Assembly: GCF_035958815.1 (NCBI RefSeq)
Contig: NZ_CP108383.1
Span: forward strand, 3,782,001 to 3,846,000
Length of the DNA: 64,000 nucleotides
Direction of reading: 5' to 3'
Origin: Nocardia sp. NBC_01327
GTDB taxonomy: Bacteria; Actinomycetota; Actinomycetes; Mycobacteriales; Mycobacteriaceae
The notes under the pieces are model-generated. The model searched no databases. It was not told the origin of the DNA and saw only the letters and a list, made by a program, of their open reading frames with translations. A program made the translations under genes and the position numbers. Positions 15,376-24,917 of the stretch are shown here, piece by piece; the first letter of the stretch is position 1, and every line of letters begins with the position of its first letter.

Positions 15376-17328
15376 ATGGTTTCGCAGCGTGATGAATCGG
15401 TGGCGACAACCGGAAACGGTGGCGCCGCAGAGAAATTGGAAAAGGTTGTAATTCGCTTCGCGGGTGACTCCGGTGATGGTATGCAACTCACCGGTGATCG
15501 ATTCACGCACGAGGCCGCCGCATTCGGCAATGACCTCGCCACCCAGCCCAACTTTCCCGCCGAGATCCGCGCACCACAGGGCACGCTGCCCGGTGTCTCC
15601 TCGTTCCAGATCCAGATCGCCGACTACGATATCCTCACCGCCGGTGACCAGCCCGATGTGCTGGTGGCGATGAATCCCGCGGCCCTGAAGGCGAATCTGG
15701 AGGATCTGGCGCGCGGTGCGACCCTGATCCTCAATACCGACGAATTCACCAAACGCAATCTCGCCAAGGTCGGGTACGCCGCCGATCCGCTCGGCGATGA
15801 GAGTTTGTCCGATTTTGTGGTGCACCGGGTGCCCATGACTTCGCTGACGCTGGCCGCCACCGAACCGACCGGTGTGGGCAAAAAGGATGGGCAGCGCGCG
15901 AAGAATATGTTCGCGCTGGGATTGCTGTCCTGGATGTACGGGCGGCCGCTGGGCGGCACCGAAACGTTCATGCGGGAGAAATTCGCGTCCACGCCGGATG
16001 TCGCCGAAGCGAATATCCTCGCATTCCGGGCAGGTTGGAATTATGGCGAGACGACCGAATCCTTCGCCACCACCTACGAGATTGCGCCCGCGACGCTGCC
16101 CGCCGGCACCTACCGGCAGATCACCGGCAATACCGCGCTCGCCTACGGCCTGGTCACCGCCGGACAACTCGCCGGAATGCCGGTCTTCCTGGGCACCTAC
16201 CCGATCACCCCGGCCTCGGACATCCTGCACGAACTGAGCAAACACAAGAACTTCGGCGTCACCACCTTCCAGGCCGAGGACGAGATCGCTGGAATCGGTG
16301 CGGCACTGGGTGCTTCACTCGGCGGGGCGCTCGGCGTCACCAGCACCTCCGGGCCCGGACTCGCACTCAAGAGCGAGACCATCGGACTCGCGGTCATGAC
16401 CGAATTGCCGCTGCTGATCATCGATGTGCAGCGCGGTGGGCCCTCGACCGGTCTGCCGACCAAGACCGAGCAGGCCGATCTGCTGCAGGCGCTGTTCGGG
16501 CGCAATGGCGAATCGCCGGTGGCCGTGCTGGCCCCGCGCTCGCCCGCCGACTGTTTCGACACCACGGTCGAGGCGGCGCGCATCGCGCTCACCTACCGCA
16601 CCCCGGTGCTGGTGCTCTCCGACGGCGCCATTGCCAATGGGTCCGAGCCCTGGTCGATTCCGCAGGTTTCCGACCTGCCGCCCATCGATCCCGGCTTCGA
16701 ACCCGCTGGTGCGGAGGACGATTCGTTCGAGCCCTACGCTCGCGATCCGGAGACCCTGGCCCGGCCGCTCGCGGTACCGGGCACGGTCGGCCGCGCACAT
16801 CGCATCGGTGGGCTCGAAAAGGCCGATGGCAGTGGCAATATCTCCTATGAGCCGGCCAATCACGAACTCATGGTCCGGCTGCGGCAGGCCAAGATCGACG
16901 GCATCACCGTGCCCGACCTCGAGGTCGACGATCCGGACGGCAAGGCCGAACTGCTGCTGCTGGGCTGGGGCAGCTCCTACGGGCCGATCGGCGAGGCGTG
17001 CCGGCGGGCCCGCCGCCGCGGCGTACCGGTGGCGCAGGCGCATCTGCGGCATCTGAATCCGTTCCCCGCCAACCTCGGTGACGTACTGAAGCGCTATCGC
17101 ACCGTGGTCGCGCCGGAGATGAACGGCGGTCAGCTGGCCATGCTGCTGCGCGCCCGCTACCTGGTGGACGTCCAGCCGTGGACCAAGATCGCCGGTCTCG
17201 CCTTCTCGGCCCAGGAGCTCGTCGGCGTCATCGACGCGGCCCTGGACGGCTCCATTACCGAGATGGAGCAGAACAAGGCCTTCACCGCCCGGGCACGGGC
17301 GACCTACCGCACAACTGGGGGTAAGTGA
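15376..17328 (+). CDS. korA: 2-oxoglutarate:ferredoxin oxidoreductase, alpha subunit
   Basis: A 650-residue fused gamma/alpha subunit. The N-terminal gamma domain (about 15-200) carries VVIRFAGDSGDGMQLTGDRF. The alpha domain follows, with GTYPITPASDILHELSKH at about residue 275 and a C-terminal transketolase-like part (LLLGWGSSYGPIGEA). Together with KorB it converts 2-oxoglutarate and CoA to succinyl-CoA and CO2, reducing ferredoxin. Its overlap with korB is ATGA (17325-17328). In M. tuberculosis the pair (Rv2455c/Rv2454c) is at a different locus, so its place here differs from that map. ATG 15376 is used although the ribosome site is weak. Confidence 0.92.
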   Translation: MVSQRDESVATTGNGGAAEKLEKVVIRFAGDSGDGMQLTGDRFTHEAAAFGNDLATQPNFPAEIRAPQGTLPGVSSFQIQIADYDILTAGDQPDVLVAMNPAALKANLEDLARGATLILNTDEFTKRNLAKVGYAADPLGDESLSDFVVHRVPMTSLTLAATEPTGVGKKDGQRAKNMFALGLLSWMYGRPLGGTETFMREKFASTPDVAEANILAFRAGWNYGETTESFATTYEIAPATLPAGTYRQITGNTALAYGLVTAGQLAGMPVFLGTYPITPASDILHELSKHKNFGVTTFQAEDEIAGIGAALGASLGGALGVTSTSGPGLALKSETIGLAVMTELPLLIIDVQRGGPSTGLPTKTEQADLLQALFGRNGESPVAVLAPRSPADCFDTTVEAARIALTYRTPVLVLSDGAIANGSEPWSIPQVSDLPPIDPGFEPAGAEDDSFEPYARDPETLARPLAVPGTVGRAHRIGGLEKADGSGNISYEPANHELMVRLRQAKIDGITVPDLEVDDPDGKAELLLLGWGSSYGPIGEACRRARRRGVPVAQAHLRHLNPFPANLGDVLKRYRTVVAPEMNGGQLAMLLRARYLVDVQPWTKIAGLAFSAQELVGVIDAALDGSITEMEQNKAFTARARATYRTTGGK

Positions 17329-18407
17329 TGACCATCCTTGAAAACCCGCTTGTCGGCGCCGATCTCGGGCTCACCGGACTGTCGGGTGTGCCCCGCGCCG
17401 ACGGGCCGCAGAAGGCCAAGGAGTACACCACCGATCAGGAGGTGCGCTGGTGCCCCGGGTGTGGTGACTACGTCATTCTCGCCACGGTGCGCGGATTCCT
17501 CGCCGATCTGGGGCTCAAGCGCGAGAACCTGATGTTCGTCTCCGGCATCGGCTGCTCCAGCCGGTTCCCGTATTACCTGGAGGCGTACGGGATTCACTCG
17601 ATCCACGGTCGTGCGCCCGCGATCGCCACCGGACTGGCCGTGACCCGGCCGGATCTGTCGGTGTGGGTGGTGACCGGTGACGGTGATGCGCTGTCCATCG
17701 GCGGCAATCACCTCATTCACGCGCTGCGGCGCAATGTGAATATGACGATCCTATTGTTCAACAACCGGATCTACGGCCTCACCAAGGGGCAGTACTCGCC
17801 GACCTCCGAGACCGGGAAGGTCACCAAGTCGACGCCGATGGGGTCGGTGGACCACCCGTTCAATACGCTTTCGATCGCGCTCGGCGCCGAAGCCACCTTC
17901 GCCGCACGGGCTTTGGACTCCGACCGGACCGGTCTCAACGAGGTGCTGCGCGCCGCCGCCGCGCATCGCGGGACCTCGTTCGTGGAGATCCTGCAGGACT
18001 GCCCGATCTTCAATGACGGCTCCTTCGACGCCCTGCGCCGTGACAATGCCGAATCGCATCTCATCCGGCTGCGGCACGGTGAGCCCATCCGCTTCGGGGC
18101 CGAGAGTGAATTCGCGGTGGTGCGCAATGGTTTCGGACTGCGAGTCGCGCCCACCGCCACCGTCGCCGAGGCCGACATCGTGGTGCACGACGCCTACACC
18201 GACAATCCCGAATACGCCTACGCCCTCTCCCGGCTCTCGGATCAGGACCTGTCACACGTGGTGACCGGCGTCTTCCGCAGCGTGAATCGATCCACCTACG
18301 ACGACGGCGTTCGCGCCCAGCTCGCGACAGCGGTGGAACATAAACCAGTGCACGAGAATTCGCTGCAGCAGCTGCTCACCGGTCGTGAAACCTGGACGGT
18401 CGGCTGA
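17325..18407 (+). CDS. korB: 2-oxoglutarate:ferredoxin oxidoreductase, beta subunit
   Basis: A 360-residue thiamine-diphosphate-binding subunit. It has the WCPGCGDY motif near residue 44, GIGCSSRFPYY, the ThDP/Mg signature GDGDALSIGGNHLIHALRRN (about 123-142) with NNRIYGLTKGQ, and VEILQDCPIFND. It lacks the extra ferredoxin domain of some homologues, so electrons should pass to free ferredoxin. It is translationally coupled to korA. The pair may run an oxygen-tolerant branch of the TCA cycle, as proposed for mycobacteria; that is established for the family, not shown here. Confidence 0.94.
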   Translation: MMTILENPLVGADLGLTGLSGVPRADGPQKAKEYTTDQEVRWCPGCGDYVILATVRGFLADLGLKRENLMFVSGIGCSSRFPYYLEAYGIHSIHGRAPAIATGLAVTRPDLSVWVVTGDGDALSIGGNHLIHALRRNVNMTILLFNNRIYGLTKGQYSPTSETGKVTKSTPMGSVDHPFNTLSIALGAEATFAARALDSDRTGLNEVLRAAAAHRGTSFVEILQDCPIFNDGSFDALRRDNAESHLIRLRHGEPIRFGAESEFAVVRNGFGLRVAPTATVAEADIVVHDAYTDNPEYAYALSRLSDQDLSHVVTGVFRSVNRSTYDDGVRAQLATAVEHKPVHENSLQQLLTGRETWTVG

Positions 18408-18430
18408 CCTTTCGCATCGGACCATCGCGA

Positions 18431-19165
18431 TCAGGAGGCGACGAAGGCATTCAGCAGGCGCTGGAACACCTCGGTGAAGCGCTGGCGGCACGCCTTCTGA
18501 TCGTCGGTGAGCCCGTCGACCGCCCCCGGGCTGTACACGACCAGATGCACATCCTCATCAGGCGGCGCCGGCATGAAATCGATGATCGCCGCCCCCTGAT
18601 CGGTCAGATTCGCCGTGCCCATATCCGCCAGCGCCAAGGACCGCACCTCGGTCGCGGCCGCCGTCGTCGCCTCCGCCGCCACCCTGCCGTAGATCTCCTG
18701 GCCATTGCGCCGCTCGATCGCCCGGCCATCGGCCCAGATCTCCAGCGCCGGTTGCGGATTGCCGATGTTCTCCCAGCTGTTCGGCATGGACGTCAGCAGG
18801 AAGACCGTGGACCAGGGCTTCTGGGTGTTGGGCGCGGTAGACGGTGCGGGCGAAACCGGCGCCGGCGGAGCGGGTTCGGCGCCGGGCGTAGTGGTCACGG
18901 GCGCGGGCTGGTCCGGGGCCACCGGCGTGACGGGCGCAACGGGCGGTGCGGACGAAGGCGCCGCCGGGGCCGGGCCGGGCGCGCCGGTGAGCGGCGGCGC
19001 GGCGACAGCGGGTTCGGCGGGTGGCGGGGGAGCGGGATCGTCGGCCTGCGCGAAACCTATGGTGCCGGTGAGTAATACGGCTGTCGCCAACGCGGTCACC
19101 ATGCCACGCAGTCCTGTGCCGAACGCTGTTCGACCGAATCTGCGTGTCTCGCCGAGTCTTTGCAT
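18431..19165 (-). CDS. Secreted or membrane-tethered protein with Pro/Ala-rich linker
   Basis: 244 residues from ATG 19165, preceded by GGAGGGG. A basic N-terminus and hydrophobic segment (about 18-40), ending near the AQADDP cleavage-like site, form an export signal. About 42-110 is a Pro/Ala/Thr linker. The C-terminal 130 residues, with WSTVFLLTSMPNSWENIGNPQPALEIW and DQKACRQRF (one Cys), form a compact domain. It resembles mycobacterial secreted antigens of the MPT/Apa type in layout only; no named family was recognised. It converges with korB. Confidence 0.62.
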   Translation of the reverse strand: MQRLGETRRFGRTAFGTGLRGMVTALATAVLLTGTIGFAQADDPAPPPPAEPAVAAPPLTGAPGPAPAAPSSAPPVAPVTPVAPDQPAPVTTTPGAEPAPPAPVSPAPSTAPNTQKPWSTVFLLTSMPNSWENIGNPQPALEIWADGRAIERRNGQEIYGRVAAEATTAAATEVRSLALADMGTANLTDQGAAIIDFMPAPPDEDVHLVVYSPGAVDGLTDDQKACRQRFTEVFQRLLNAFVAS

Positions 19166-19352
19166 CAGCACCCCTCCGAGCTCCCGCGCGGGGCGAACGC
19201 CCGCCGTCCGTGATTCTGCCCTGTGCGGGCATCGGTCACCGACAGCATGTCAAGAGCGGGGCCGATGTGTCACGGCGGAGGCGGGCCGAAACGTGTTGGG
19301 GTGCTTCGGGTGTGGATCCCGGCCGAAAACATGCCGGGATGACGAGGATCGA

Positions 19353-20273
19353 TCAGCGGAGGCCGGGCGGGTTGCCGAGGTCGCGGGCGGAGTAGGTGTC
19401 GCACATATTGACCTGTCCGGTCTTGTAGCCGGAGAGGAACCACTTCTGCCGCTCGTCGGAGGAGCCGTGGGTCCAGGCTTCGGGGTTGACCTTACCGGTC
19501 GACGCCTTCTGGATGCGGTCGTCACCGACAGCCGAGGCCGCCGAGAGGCCGTCACGGATATCATTGTCCGTCAACGGATTCAGGAACGTCTGGTTGGTGC
19601 CGGGCATGGGTAGCTTATCGGCGTAGTACGCCCAGACGCCCGCGTAGCAGTCGGCCTGCAGTTCGGTGCGGACCGCGCCGGACTCCGGACCTCGCGGATC
19701 ACGCTGCGCGCGGCCGATATCGCCGAGCAGGTTCTGAATGTGGTGCCCGAACTCGTGTGCCACCACGTACTCCTGCGCCAGCGGGCCGCCGCTCGCGCCG
19801 AAGCGATCCTTCAGCTCCTGGAAGAAGCTGACATCGAAGTAGGCGGTCTGGTCGGCGGGGCAGTAGAACGGGCCGACCGCCGAGGACGCCTGCCCGCAGC
19901 CGGTGTTCACCGCGCCGGAGAACAGTCGCACCCTCGGTTCGGTGTACTGCTTATTGGTCTGCTTGGCCAGCTCGGTGCCCCACACCGCGTCCAGACTCTG
20001 GACCGTCGCGATCACGCGGCAGTCCGCGTACTTGTTCGCGTCCGCGCCGGTCTTGCAGTGCTCGGGCGTTTGCGCCGCGCCCTGCGATTGACTCTGGGCG
20101 CCGGTGAACTGTCCGAGGACACTGCCGGGATCGCCCCCCAGCAGCAGTGTGGCGATGAGCACCACGATGCCCAGGGCGCCGCCCCCGAGGGCTATTCCGC
20201 CGCCCATACCCGGTCCGCCGCTGCCGCCCGAGACCCGGTTCGGGTCGATCTGCAGGCCCTCGTTGAAGGTCAT
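19353..20273 (-). CDS. Neutral zinc metallopeptidase, YpfJ family
   Basis: A 306-residue membrane-anchored metalloprotease. A Gly-rich N-terminus and one hydrophobic helix (about 27-50) precede an exported domain with the zinc motif HEFGHH (in EYVVAHEFGHHIQNLLG, about residue 180). FYCPADQTAYFD and ELQADCYAGVWA, also typical of the family, supply the third ligand region. M. tuberculosis Rv2575 occupies the same place relative to aspS and is on the same relative strand. ATG 20273 is chosen because homology starts there; there is no clear ribosome site. Substrates are unknown. Confidence 0.9.
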   Translation of the reverse strand: MTFNEGLQIDPNRVSGGSGGPGMGGGIALGGGALGIVVLIATLLLGGDPGSVLGQFTGAQSQSQGAAQTPEHCKTGADANKYADCRVIATVQSLDAVWGTELAKQTNKQYTEPRVRLFSGAVNTGCGQASSAVGPFYCPADQTAYFDVSFFQELKDRFGASGGPLAQEYVVAHEFGHHIQNLLGDIGRAQRDPRGPESGAVRTELQADCYAGVWAYYADKLPMPGTNQTFLNPLTDNDIRDGLSAASAVGDDRIQKASTGKVNPEAWTHGSSDERQKWFLSGYKTGQVNMCDTYSARDLGNPPGLR

Positions 20274-20392
20274 GGGCACTAGCTTGGCACGGCCGCGCGG
20301 ATATCGGTTTCCTCTCGGAATACGTGTCTCACTACGATGGGAGCGCACCCGGCCCACCCCGCCGGTGCTTCGAGCCCGTCGAAAGGAATCCA

Positions 20393-22180
20393 GTGCTGCG
20401 CACCCACTTGGCTGGTTCGCTGCGAAGCGAGCACGCCGGTCAGACTGTCACCCTCACCGGATGGGTGGCCCGACGGCGAGACCACGGTGGCGTGATCTTC
20501 ATCGATCTGCGTGATGCTTCGGGCGTGTCGCAGGCCGTCTTCCGTGAGGGCGTCCCCGCCGAACAGGCCCATAAGCTGCGCAACGAGTTCTGCGTGAAGG
20601 TCACCGGTGTGGTCGAGAATCGACCGGCCGGCAGCGAGAACCCGAATCTGCCGACCGGCGCCATCGAGGTCAATGTCACCGAACTCGAGGTCCTCAACGA
20701 GGCCGCGCCGCTGCCGTTCCAGCTCGATGACGAGCCCGGCGAAGAGGCCCGCCTCAAGTACCGCTACCTGGATCTGCGCCGCGAAGGCCCGGCGCATGCG
20801 CTGCGGCTGCGGTCCAAGGTCAGTGCCGCCGCCCGCGAGGTGCTCGGCAATCACGCCTTCGTCGAGGTCGAGACCCCGACCATGACCCGGTCCACCCCGG
20901 AGGGCGCACGCGACTTCCTGGTTCCGGCGCGCCTGCAGCCCGGTAAGTTCTACGCGCTGCCGCAGTCCCCGCAGCTGTTCAAGCAGCTGCTCATGGTCGC
21001 CGGCATCGAGCGGTACTACCAGATCGCGCGCTGCTACCGCGATGAGGACTTCCGCGCCGACCGCCAGCCGGAGTTCACCCAGCTCGATATCGAGATGAGC
21101 TTCGTGACCCAGGAGGATGTCATCCTCCTGGCCGAGGACATCCTGGTCGCGCTGTGGAAGCTCATCGGCCACGAGATCACCACGCCGATTCCGCACATGA
21201 CCTACGCGGAAGCCATGCGCCGCTACGGTTCCGACAAGCCCGATCTGCGCTTCGGCATCGAGATCACCGAGATGGCGGAGTACTTCAAGGACACCCCGTT
21301 CCGGGTGTTCCAGGCGCCCTACGTCGGTGCGGTCGTCATGCCGGGCGGTGCGTCGCAGCCGCGGCGTCAGCTCGATGCCTGGCAGGAGTGGGCCAAGCAG
21401 CGCGGCGCCAAGGGTCTGGCGTACATCCTCATTCAGGAGGACGGCACCCTCGGTGGTCCGGTCGCCAAGAACCTGACCGACGCCGAGCGTGAGGGTCTGG
21501 CCAAGTACGTCGGCGCCAACCCCGGTGACTGCGTGTTCTTCGGTGCCGGTGACGCCAAGTCGCAGCGCGCCCTGCTCGGTGCCGCGCGCGGTGAGATCGC
21601 CCGCAAGTGCGAGCTCATCGACGAGAACGAGTGGGCCTTCGTCTGGATCGTCGACGCCCCCATGTTCGAGCCCGCCGCCGACGCCACCGCGAGTGGCGAT
21701 GTGGCACTCGGCCATTCGGCCTGGACCGCGGTGCACCACGCGTTCACCTCGCCCAAGCCCGATTCGCTCGCCACCTTCGACACCGATCCGGGTTCGGCGC
21801 TGGCCTACGCCTACGACATCGTCTGCAACGGCAATGAGATCGGCGGCGGTTCCATCCGTATCCATCGCCGCGATGTGCAGGAGCGGGTGTTCAAGGTGAT
21901 GGGCATCAGCGAGGAGGAGGCGCAGGACAAGTTCGGCTTCCTGCTCGACGCCTTCTCCTACGGCGCGCCCCCGCACGGCGGCATCGCCTTCGGCTGGGAC
22001 CGCATCACCGCGCTGCTGGCCGGTGTGGACTCCATCCGCGACGTCATCGCCTTCCCGAAGTCGGGCGGCGGCGTGGATCCGCTCACCGACGCGCCCACCC
22101 CGATCACGCCCGTGCAGCGCCGCGACGCGGGACTGGACGTGAAGCTGGACGCCGACGGTAACCCGGTGAAGGACAAGTAG
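20393..22180 (+). CDS. aspS: Aspartate--tRNA(Asp/Asn) ligase
   Basis: Class II synthetase of 595 residues. The N-terminal OB anticodon-binding domain includes GWVARRRDHGGVIFIDLRD. Motif 2 is FRADRQPEFTQLDIE, and motif 3 is GGIAFGWDRI at the C-terminus. A bacterial GAD insertion lies in the middle. Mycobacterial homologues are non-discriminating and charge both tRNA-Asp and tRNA-Asn for GatCAB. That is likely but not provable from this sequence. GTG 20393 follows GAAAGGAA and begins the family homology (VLRTHLAGSL). A strong terminator follows. Confidence 0.97.
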   Translation: MLRTHLAGSLRSEHAGQTVTLTGWVARRRDHGGVIFIDLRDASGVSQAVFREGVPAEQAHKLRNEFCVKVTGVVENRPAGSENPNLPTGAIEVNVTELEVLNEAAPLPFQLDDEPGEEARLKYRYLDLRREGPAHALRLRSKVSAAAREVLGNHAFVEVETPTMTRSTPEGARDFLVPARLQPGKFYALPQSPQLFKQLLMVAGIERYYQIARCYRDEDFRADRQPEFTQLDIEMSFVTQEDVILLAEDILVALWKLIGHEITTPIPHMTYAEAMRRYGSDKPDLRFGIEITEMAEYFKDTPFRVFQAPYVGAVVMPGGASQPRRQLDAWQEWAKQRGAKGLAYILIQEDGTLGGPVAKNLTDAEREGLAKYVGANPGDCVFFGAGDAKSQRALLGAARGEIARKCELIDENEWAFVWIVDAPMFEPAADATASGDVALGHSAWTAVHHAFTSPKPDSLATFDTDPGSALAYAYDIVCNGNEIGGGSIRIHRRDVQERVFKVMGISEEEAQDKFGFLLDAFSYGAPPHGGIAFGWDRITALLAGVDSIRDVIAFPKSGGGVDPLTDAPTPITPVQRRDAGLDVKLDADGNPVKDK

Positions 22181-22196
22181 TCTCGGCGCCAACCAG

Positions 22197-22235
22197 AAGC
22201 ACCGGCCGGTATCTCGATACCGGCCGGTGCTTTTC
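22197..22235 (+). terminator. Rho-independent terminator of aspS
   Basis: Perfect 16-bp stem: AAGCACCGGCCGGTAT (22197-22212) with ATACCGGCCGGTGCTT (22217-22232), CTCG loop, followed by TTTTCTG. It ends just before the stop of the convergent gene and may serve both. Confidence 0.92.
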
Positions 22236-22244
22236 TGTCGGTAC

Positions 22245-23468
22245 CTAGTACTGCACGACCAGGCGGCCGGTGAGCGTGCGGTAGGCGTAGGTGATCGCGA
22301 TGGCCGTGACCGGGCCGGCGACGAGCAGGCCCAGGCCGCACAGCAGCGCGCCGACGAAGGTGATCACCAGTACGGCCAGGGCCAGCAGGATCACCTGCAG
22401 GGCATTCGAGATCACCAGCTGGGCACTGGATTTGATGGCGGTGAGCGGATCCATCTCCTGATCGATCACGAAATGCAGTGCGAACATGCACAGCACGCCG
22501 ACGATGACCACCGGGAACACGCACAGCATCGAGGCGATCAGACAGGCCACGAAGACGATGAGCGCCGTGATCAGCACACTGCCGGCATTCACGAATCCGA
22601 AGAAGCCCGAGAAATCCGGTGGGGTGCCGTCGGTTTCGTAGAGTGCACCGCGGATCATCGCCGCCTGCAGCAGCCACATCACCAGGGCCGCCACGATGAA
22701 CAGCAGCAGCACGCCCGTGAGCGATTGCACGTCAACGATATTCACCAGCAGGGTGACCACCAGCCAGGCGATCAATCCGACCAGCACCATGCCGATCCAC
22801 GGAACCGGATTGGCGCGGAAGCGATCCCAGCCGTAGGAGATGGCGCGACCCACATTGAGACTGATCGGGGGATGCTCGTAGTTCGAGGACTGCGGCTCGG
22901 AAGGCTGCTGTCCACCTGGCGGCACCGCGCCCGGCGCCTGTCCGTAACCACTCGGCGGCTGGCCGTAATCGCCTTGCTGCGCACCCTGTTGCGGTGCGTA
23001 ACCACCTTGCTGCGGTGCGTAACCGCCCTGCTGGGGTCCGCCCTGGGGTGCGTAACCACCCTGTTGAGGTCCGCCCTGCCCAGGTGCGTAAGCGCCCTGC
23101 TGAGGTGAACCCTGTTGCGGCGCGTACCCGCCGGGCTGCGGTGTGTACCCGCCCTGCTGCGGTATACCGCCGGACGGGGCGTATCCCGATTGCGATCCCG
23201 GCGCGCCCGACTGCGGGGGCAGCGGAGGCGGTGGTTCCACGGCCTCGCTGCCGTACTGCGCGGCGCCCGGCCCGCTGAATTGCGGATATCCGGCGAGCCC
23301 GGGCAACTCGTGGCGACCGTGTCCCGGACCCTGTTCGGGCGCACCGGAATGCGGTGGTGGCTCGGGGTTTTGATGGGCTCCGGGCCGGGCCGTGTACTGC
23401 CCGCCGCCCTCCTCGCCCGGATTATCGCCGGAGGGTGCGTTCGGTGCGGAGGGCGGCGTGCCGGTCAT
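22245..23468 (-). CDS. Pro/Gly/Gln-rich integral membrane protein (Rv2560-like)
   Basis: 407 residues. Residues 1-200 are a cytoplasmic low-complexity region with GGYAPQQ-type repeats (about 95-180). From about 210 a membrane domain begins with RAISYGWDRFRANPVPW. It contains about five hydrophobic segments (roughly 219-245, 250-275, 290-325, 330-352, 365-395). Layout and the conserved amphipathic entry match M. tuberculosis Rv2560, which also lies between aspS and rarA on this relative strand. Function unknown; the repeats suggest interaction or phase-type clustering. ATG 23468 has AAAGG 11 bp upstream. Confidence 0.85.
   Translation of the reverse strand: MTGTPPSAPNAPSGDNPGEEGGGQYTARPGAHQNPEPPPHSGAPEQGPGHGRHELPGLAGYPQFSGPGAAQYGSEAVEPPPPLPPQSGAPGSQSGYAPSGGIPQQGGYTPQPGGYAPQQGSPQQGAYAPGQGGPQQGGYAPQGGPQQGGYAPQQGGYAPQQGAQQGDYGQPPSGYGQAPGAVPPGGQQPSEPQSSNYEHPPISLNVGRAISYGWDRFRANPVPWIGMVLVGLIAWLVVTLLVNIVDVQSLTGVLLLFIVAALVMWLLQAAMIRGALYETDGTPPDFSGFFGFVNAGSVLITALIVFVACLIASMLCVFPVVIVGVLCMFALHFVIDQEMDPLTAIKSSAQLVISNALQVILLALAVLVITFVGALLCGLGLLVAGPVTAIAITYAYRTLTGRLVVQY
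22929..23186 (-). repeat. GGYAPQ-type coding repeats
   Basis: About eight degenerate copies of a GGYAPQ(Q) hexapeptide-like unit, encoded in tandem within the N-terminal half of the Rv2560-like gene. Copy number is likely variable between strains. Confidence 0.8.
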
Positions 23469-23663
23469 GGTCGCGAGCCTTTCACATTTCCCGGTTTACG
23501 GTGTGACACACAGCAGTTGAACATGAGACAACTCGACGGTCCTGGTTGTGTCAAGCAACCAGCGCCGTGTGGGCAAACCCGGCACCCAGACACGCCGGAC
23601 GACGCGCGAAAGGTTGCGCAACCGCTCGCTGAAAGTGACCTGGTGCGAGTAACTTGGGAACCG

Positions 23664-24833
23664 ATGACCGCACTATTGGCCGAACGCGCCGCCGAAGTCG
23701 TGTACGCGGCACAACAGTTGCTCACAAAGCGAATGGGTGCTGCGGTAAAGCTGAGCGATCCCATTGAACTCAGCGGCAGTGGTAGAACGACGGTGCTACG
23801 CGTGCGTGTAGCGGAGAACGCTTTCTCACTTCCGCGCACTCTCATAGTGAAGCAGGTACGCGGCAGCGCGCAGGAACGACGCACCGGGGGTATGGCGCCC
23901 GGTGTGGCCAGCATCGACTCCGCATTCTTGCGTGAGGCGGTTTCCTACCAATTCACCACGGCGCTCGGGCGCGACCACAGACCCGGGGCCTACCTACTCG
24001 GCTACAGCCTGCCCGATCGGCTGCTCATCCTCAGCGACCTCGGGGAGAACACCTCGCTCACGGCCGTCTTGCAGGCCGGAGCCGAGCCGGCCGGGCGCAA
24101 TTCGCTCATGGCATTCGCGCAGGCATTGGGTCGCATGCACGCTGCCACCGTCGGTCGCGAGGCCGATTTTGTCGCCCTGCTACGCCGCGTCGACGTGGTG
24201 CATCGGGTGGACGGCATTGCCCAGCAGGCCGAATCCTCGGTCTCCGATGTCCCCGTCATGCTGCAGCACGAGCTCGGCATAGAGGTCCCCGGCGAGATCG
24301 CCGAGCGCATCGTTCGTGGTAACCGCTTGTTCTCCGCCGGGCGCTATCGCGCCTTCAGCCCGTCCGATCTGTGTCCGGACAATGTCATCCTCAATGACGA
24401 GGGTGCGCGTTTCCTGGACTACGAGTGGGGTGGTTTCCGTGATGCCACCCTCGATATCGCCTACGCCCTGGTCTCTTTCCCCGGCTGTCTCTGCGACTTC
24501 GAACTCTCCCGGGAACGTGCCCGGCAGATGGTCGAGGCCTGGCGCTCGGAAGTGGTCGCGGTCTGGCCGGCTCTCGCCGACGACGATGTGCTCGCCGAGC
24601 GCATTCTCGAGGCGCGGCTGATCTGGGTCTGGCTCTCCACCTACTGGTTCCTGCCCGCGGACCACACCCGCATCGCGGCGGCTCGCGAGCACGGACTGTC
24701 GATTCCGCGGTCGGCGGCGCTGATCAACCGCTGGGCCGCACTCGCCGAGGATGCCCGCTGCACGGGTGACGATTCGCTCGGTGATTTCGCCGAGCACGTC
24801 TCGGCGACGCTCGAAGAGCACTGGGAAGAATAG
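23664..24833 (+). CDS. APH-fold phosphotransferase-like protein
   Basis: 389 residues from ATG 23664 (GGGAA upstream; an in-frame GTG at 23643 is possible). The C-terminal half has the aminoglycoside-phosphotransferase/choline-kinase catalytic features. SDLCPDNVILND (about 234-245) occupies the place of HGDxxxxN, keeping Asp and Asn but with Ser for His, and FLDYEWGGF takes the place of the Mg-binding IDFE. An N-terminal lobe Lys (LIVKQV) is present. It is probably a small-molecule or protein kinase; the substrate is unknown and resistance should not be assumed. It is divergent from the Pro/Gly-rich membrane protein and ends in a strong terminator. Confidence 0.72.
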   Translation: MTALLAERAAEVVYAAQQLLTKRMGAAVKLSDPIELSGSGRTTVLRVRVAENAFSLPRTLIVKQVRGSAQERRTGGMAPGVASIDSAFLREAVSYQFTTALGRDHRPGAYLLGYSLPDRLLILSDLGENTSLTAVLQAGAEPAGRNSLMAFAQALGRMHAATVGREADFVALLRRVDVVHRVDGIAQQAESSVSDVPVMLQHELGIEVPGEIAERIVRGNRLFSAGRYRAFSPSDLCPDNVILNDEGARFLDYEWGGFRDATLDIAYALVSFPGCLCDFELSRERARQMVEAWRSEVVAVWPALADDDVLAERILEARLIWVWLSTYWFLPADHTRIAAAREHGLSIPRSAALINRWAALAEDARCTGDDSLGDFAEHVSATLEEHWEE

Positions 24834-24843
24834 ATTCGATTCG

Positions 24844-24890
24844 ACGGTGAAGGCCGGGATCCCACGTGGACCCCGGCCTTCACCGTTCCT
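24844..24890 (+). terminator. Terminator of the APH-like gene
   Basis: Perfect 15-bp stem, ACGGTGAAGGCCGGG (24844-24858) with CCCGGCCTTCACCGT (24872-24886), a 13-nt loop, then TCCT. It lies 10 bp after the stop and 28 bp before the rarA start. Confidence 0.88.
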
Positions 24891-24917
24891 GTCGTGGGCG
24901 GGCGGTACGGTCGCGTG

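Noticed and set aside
20279..22192. 637-codon minus-strand frame opposite aspS
   Set aside because: Shadow of aspS; composition follows third-position GC of the sense gene.
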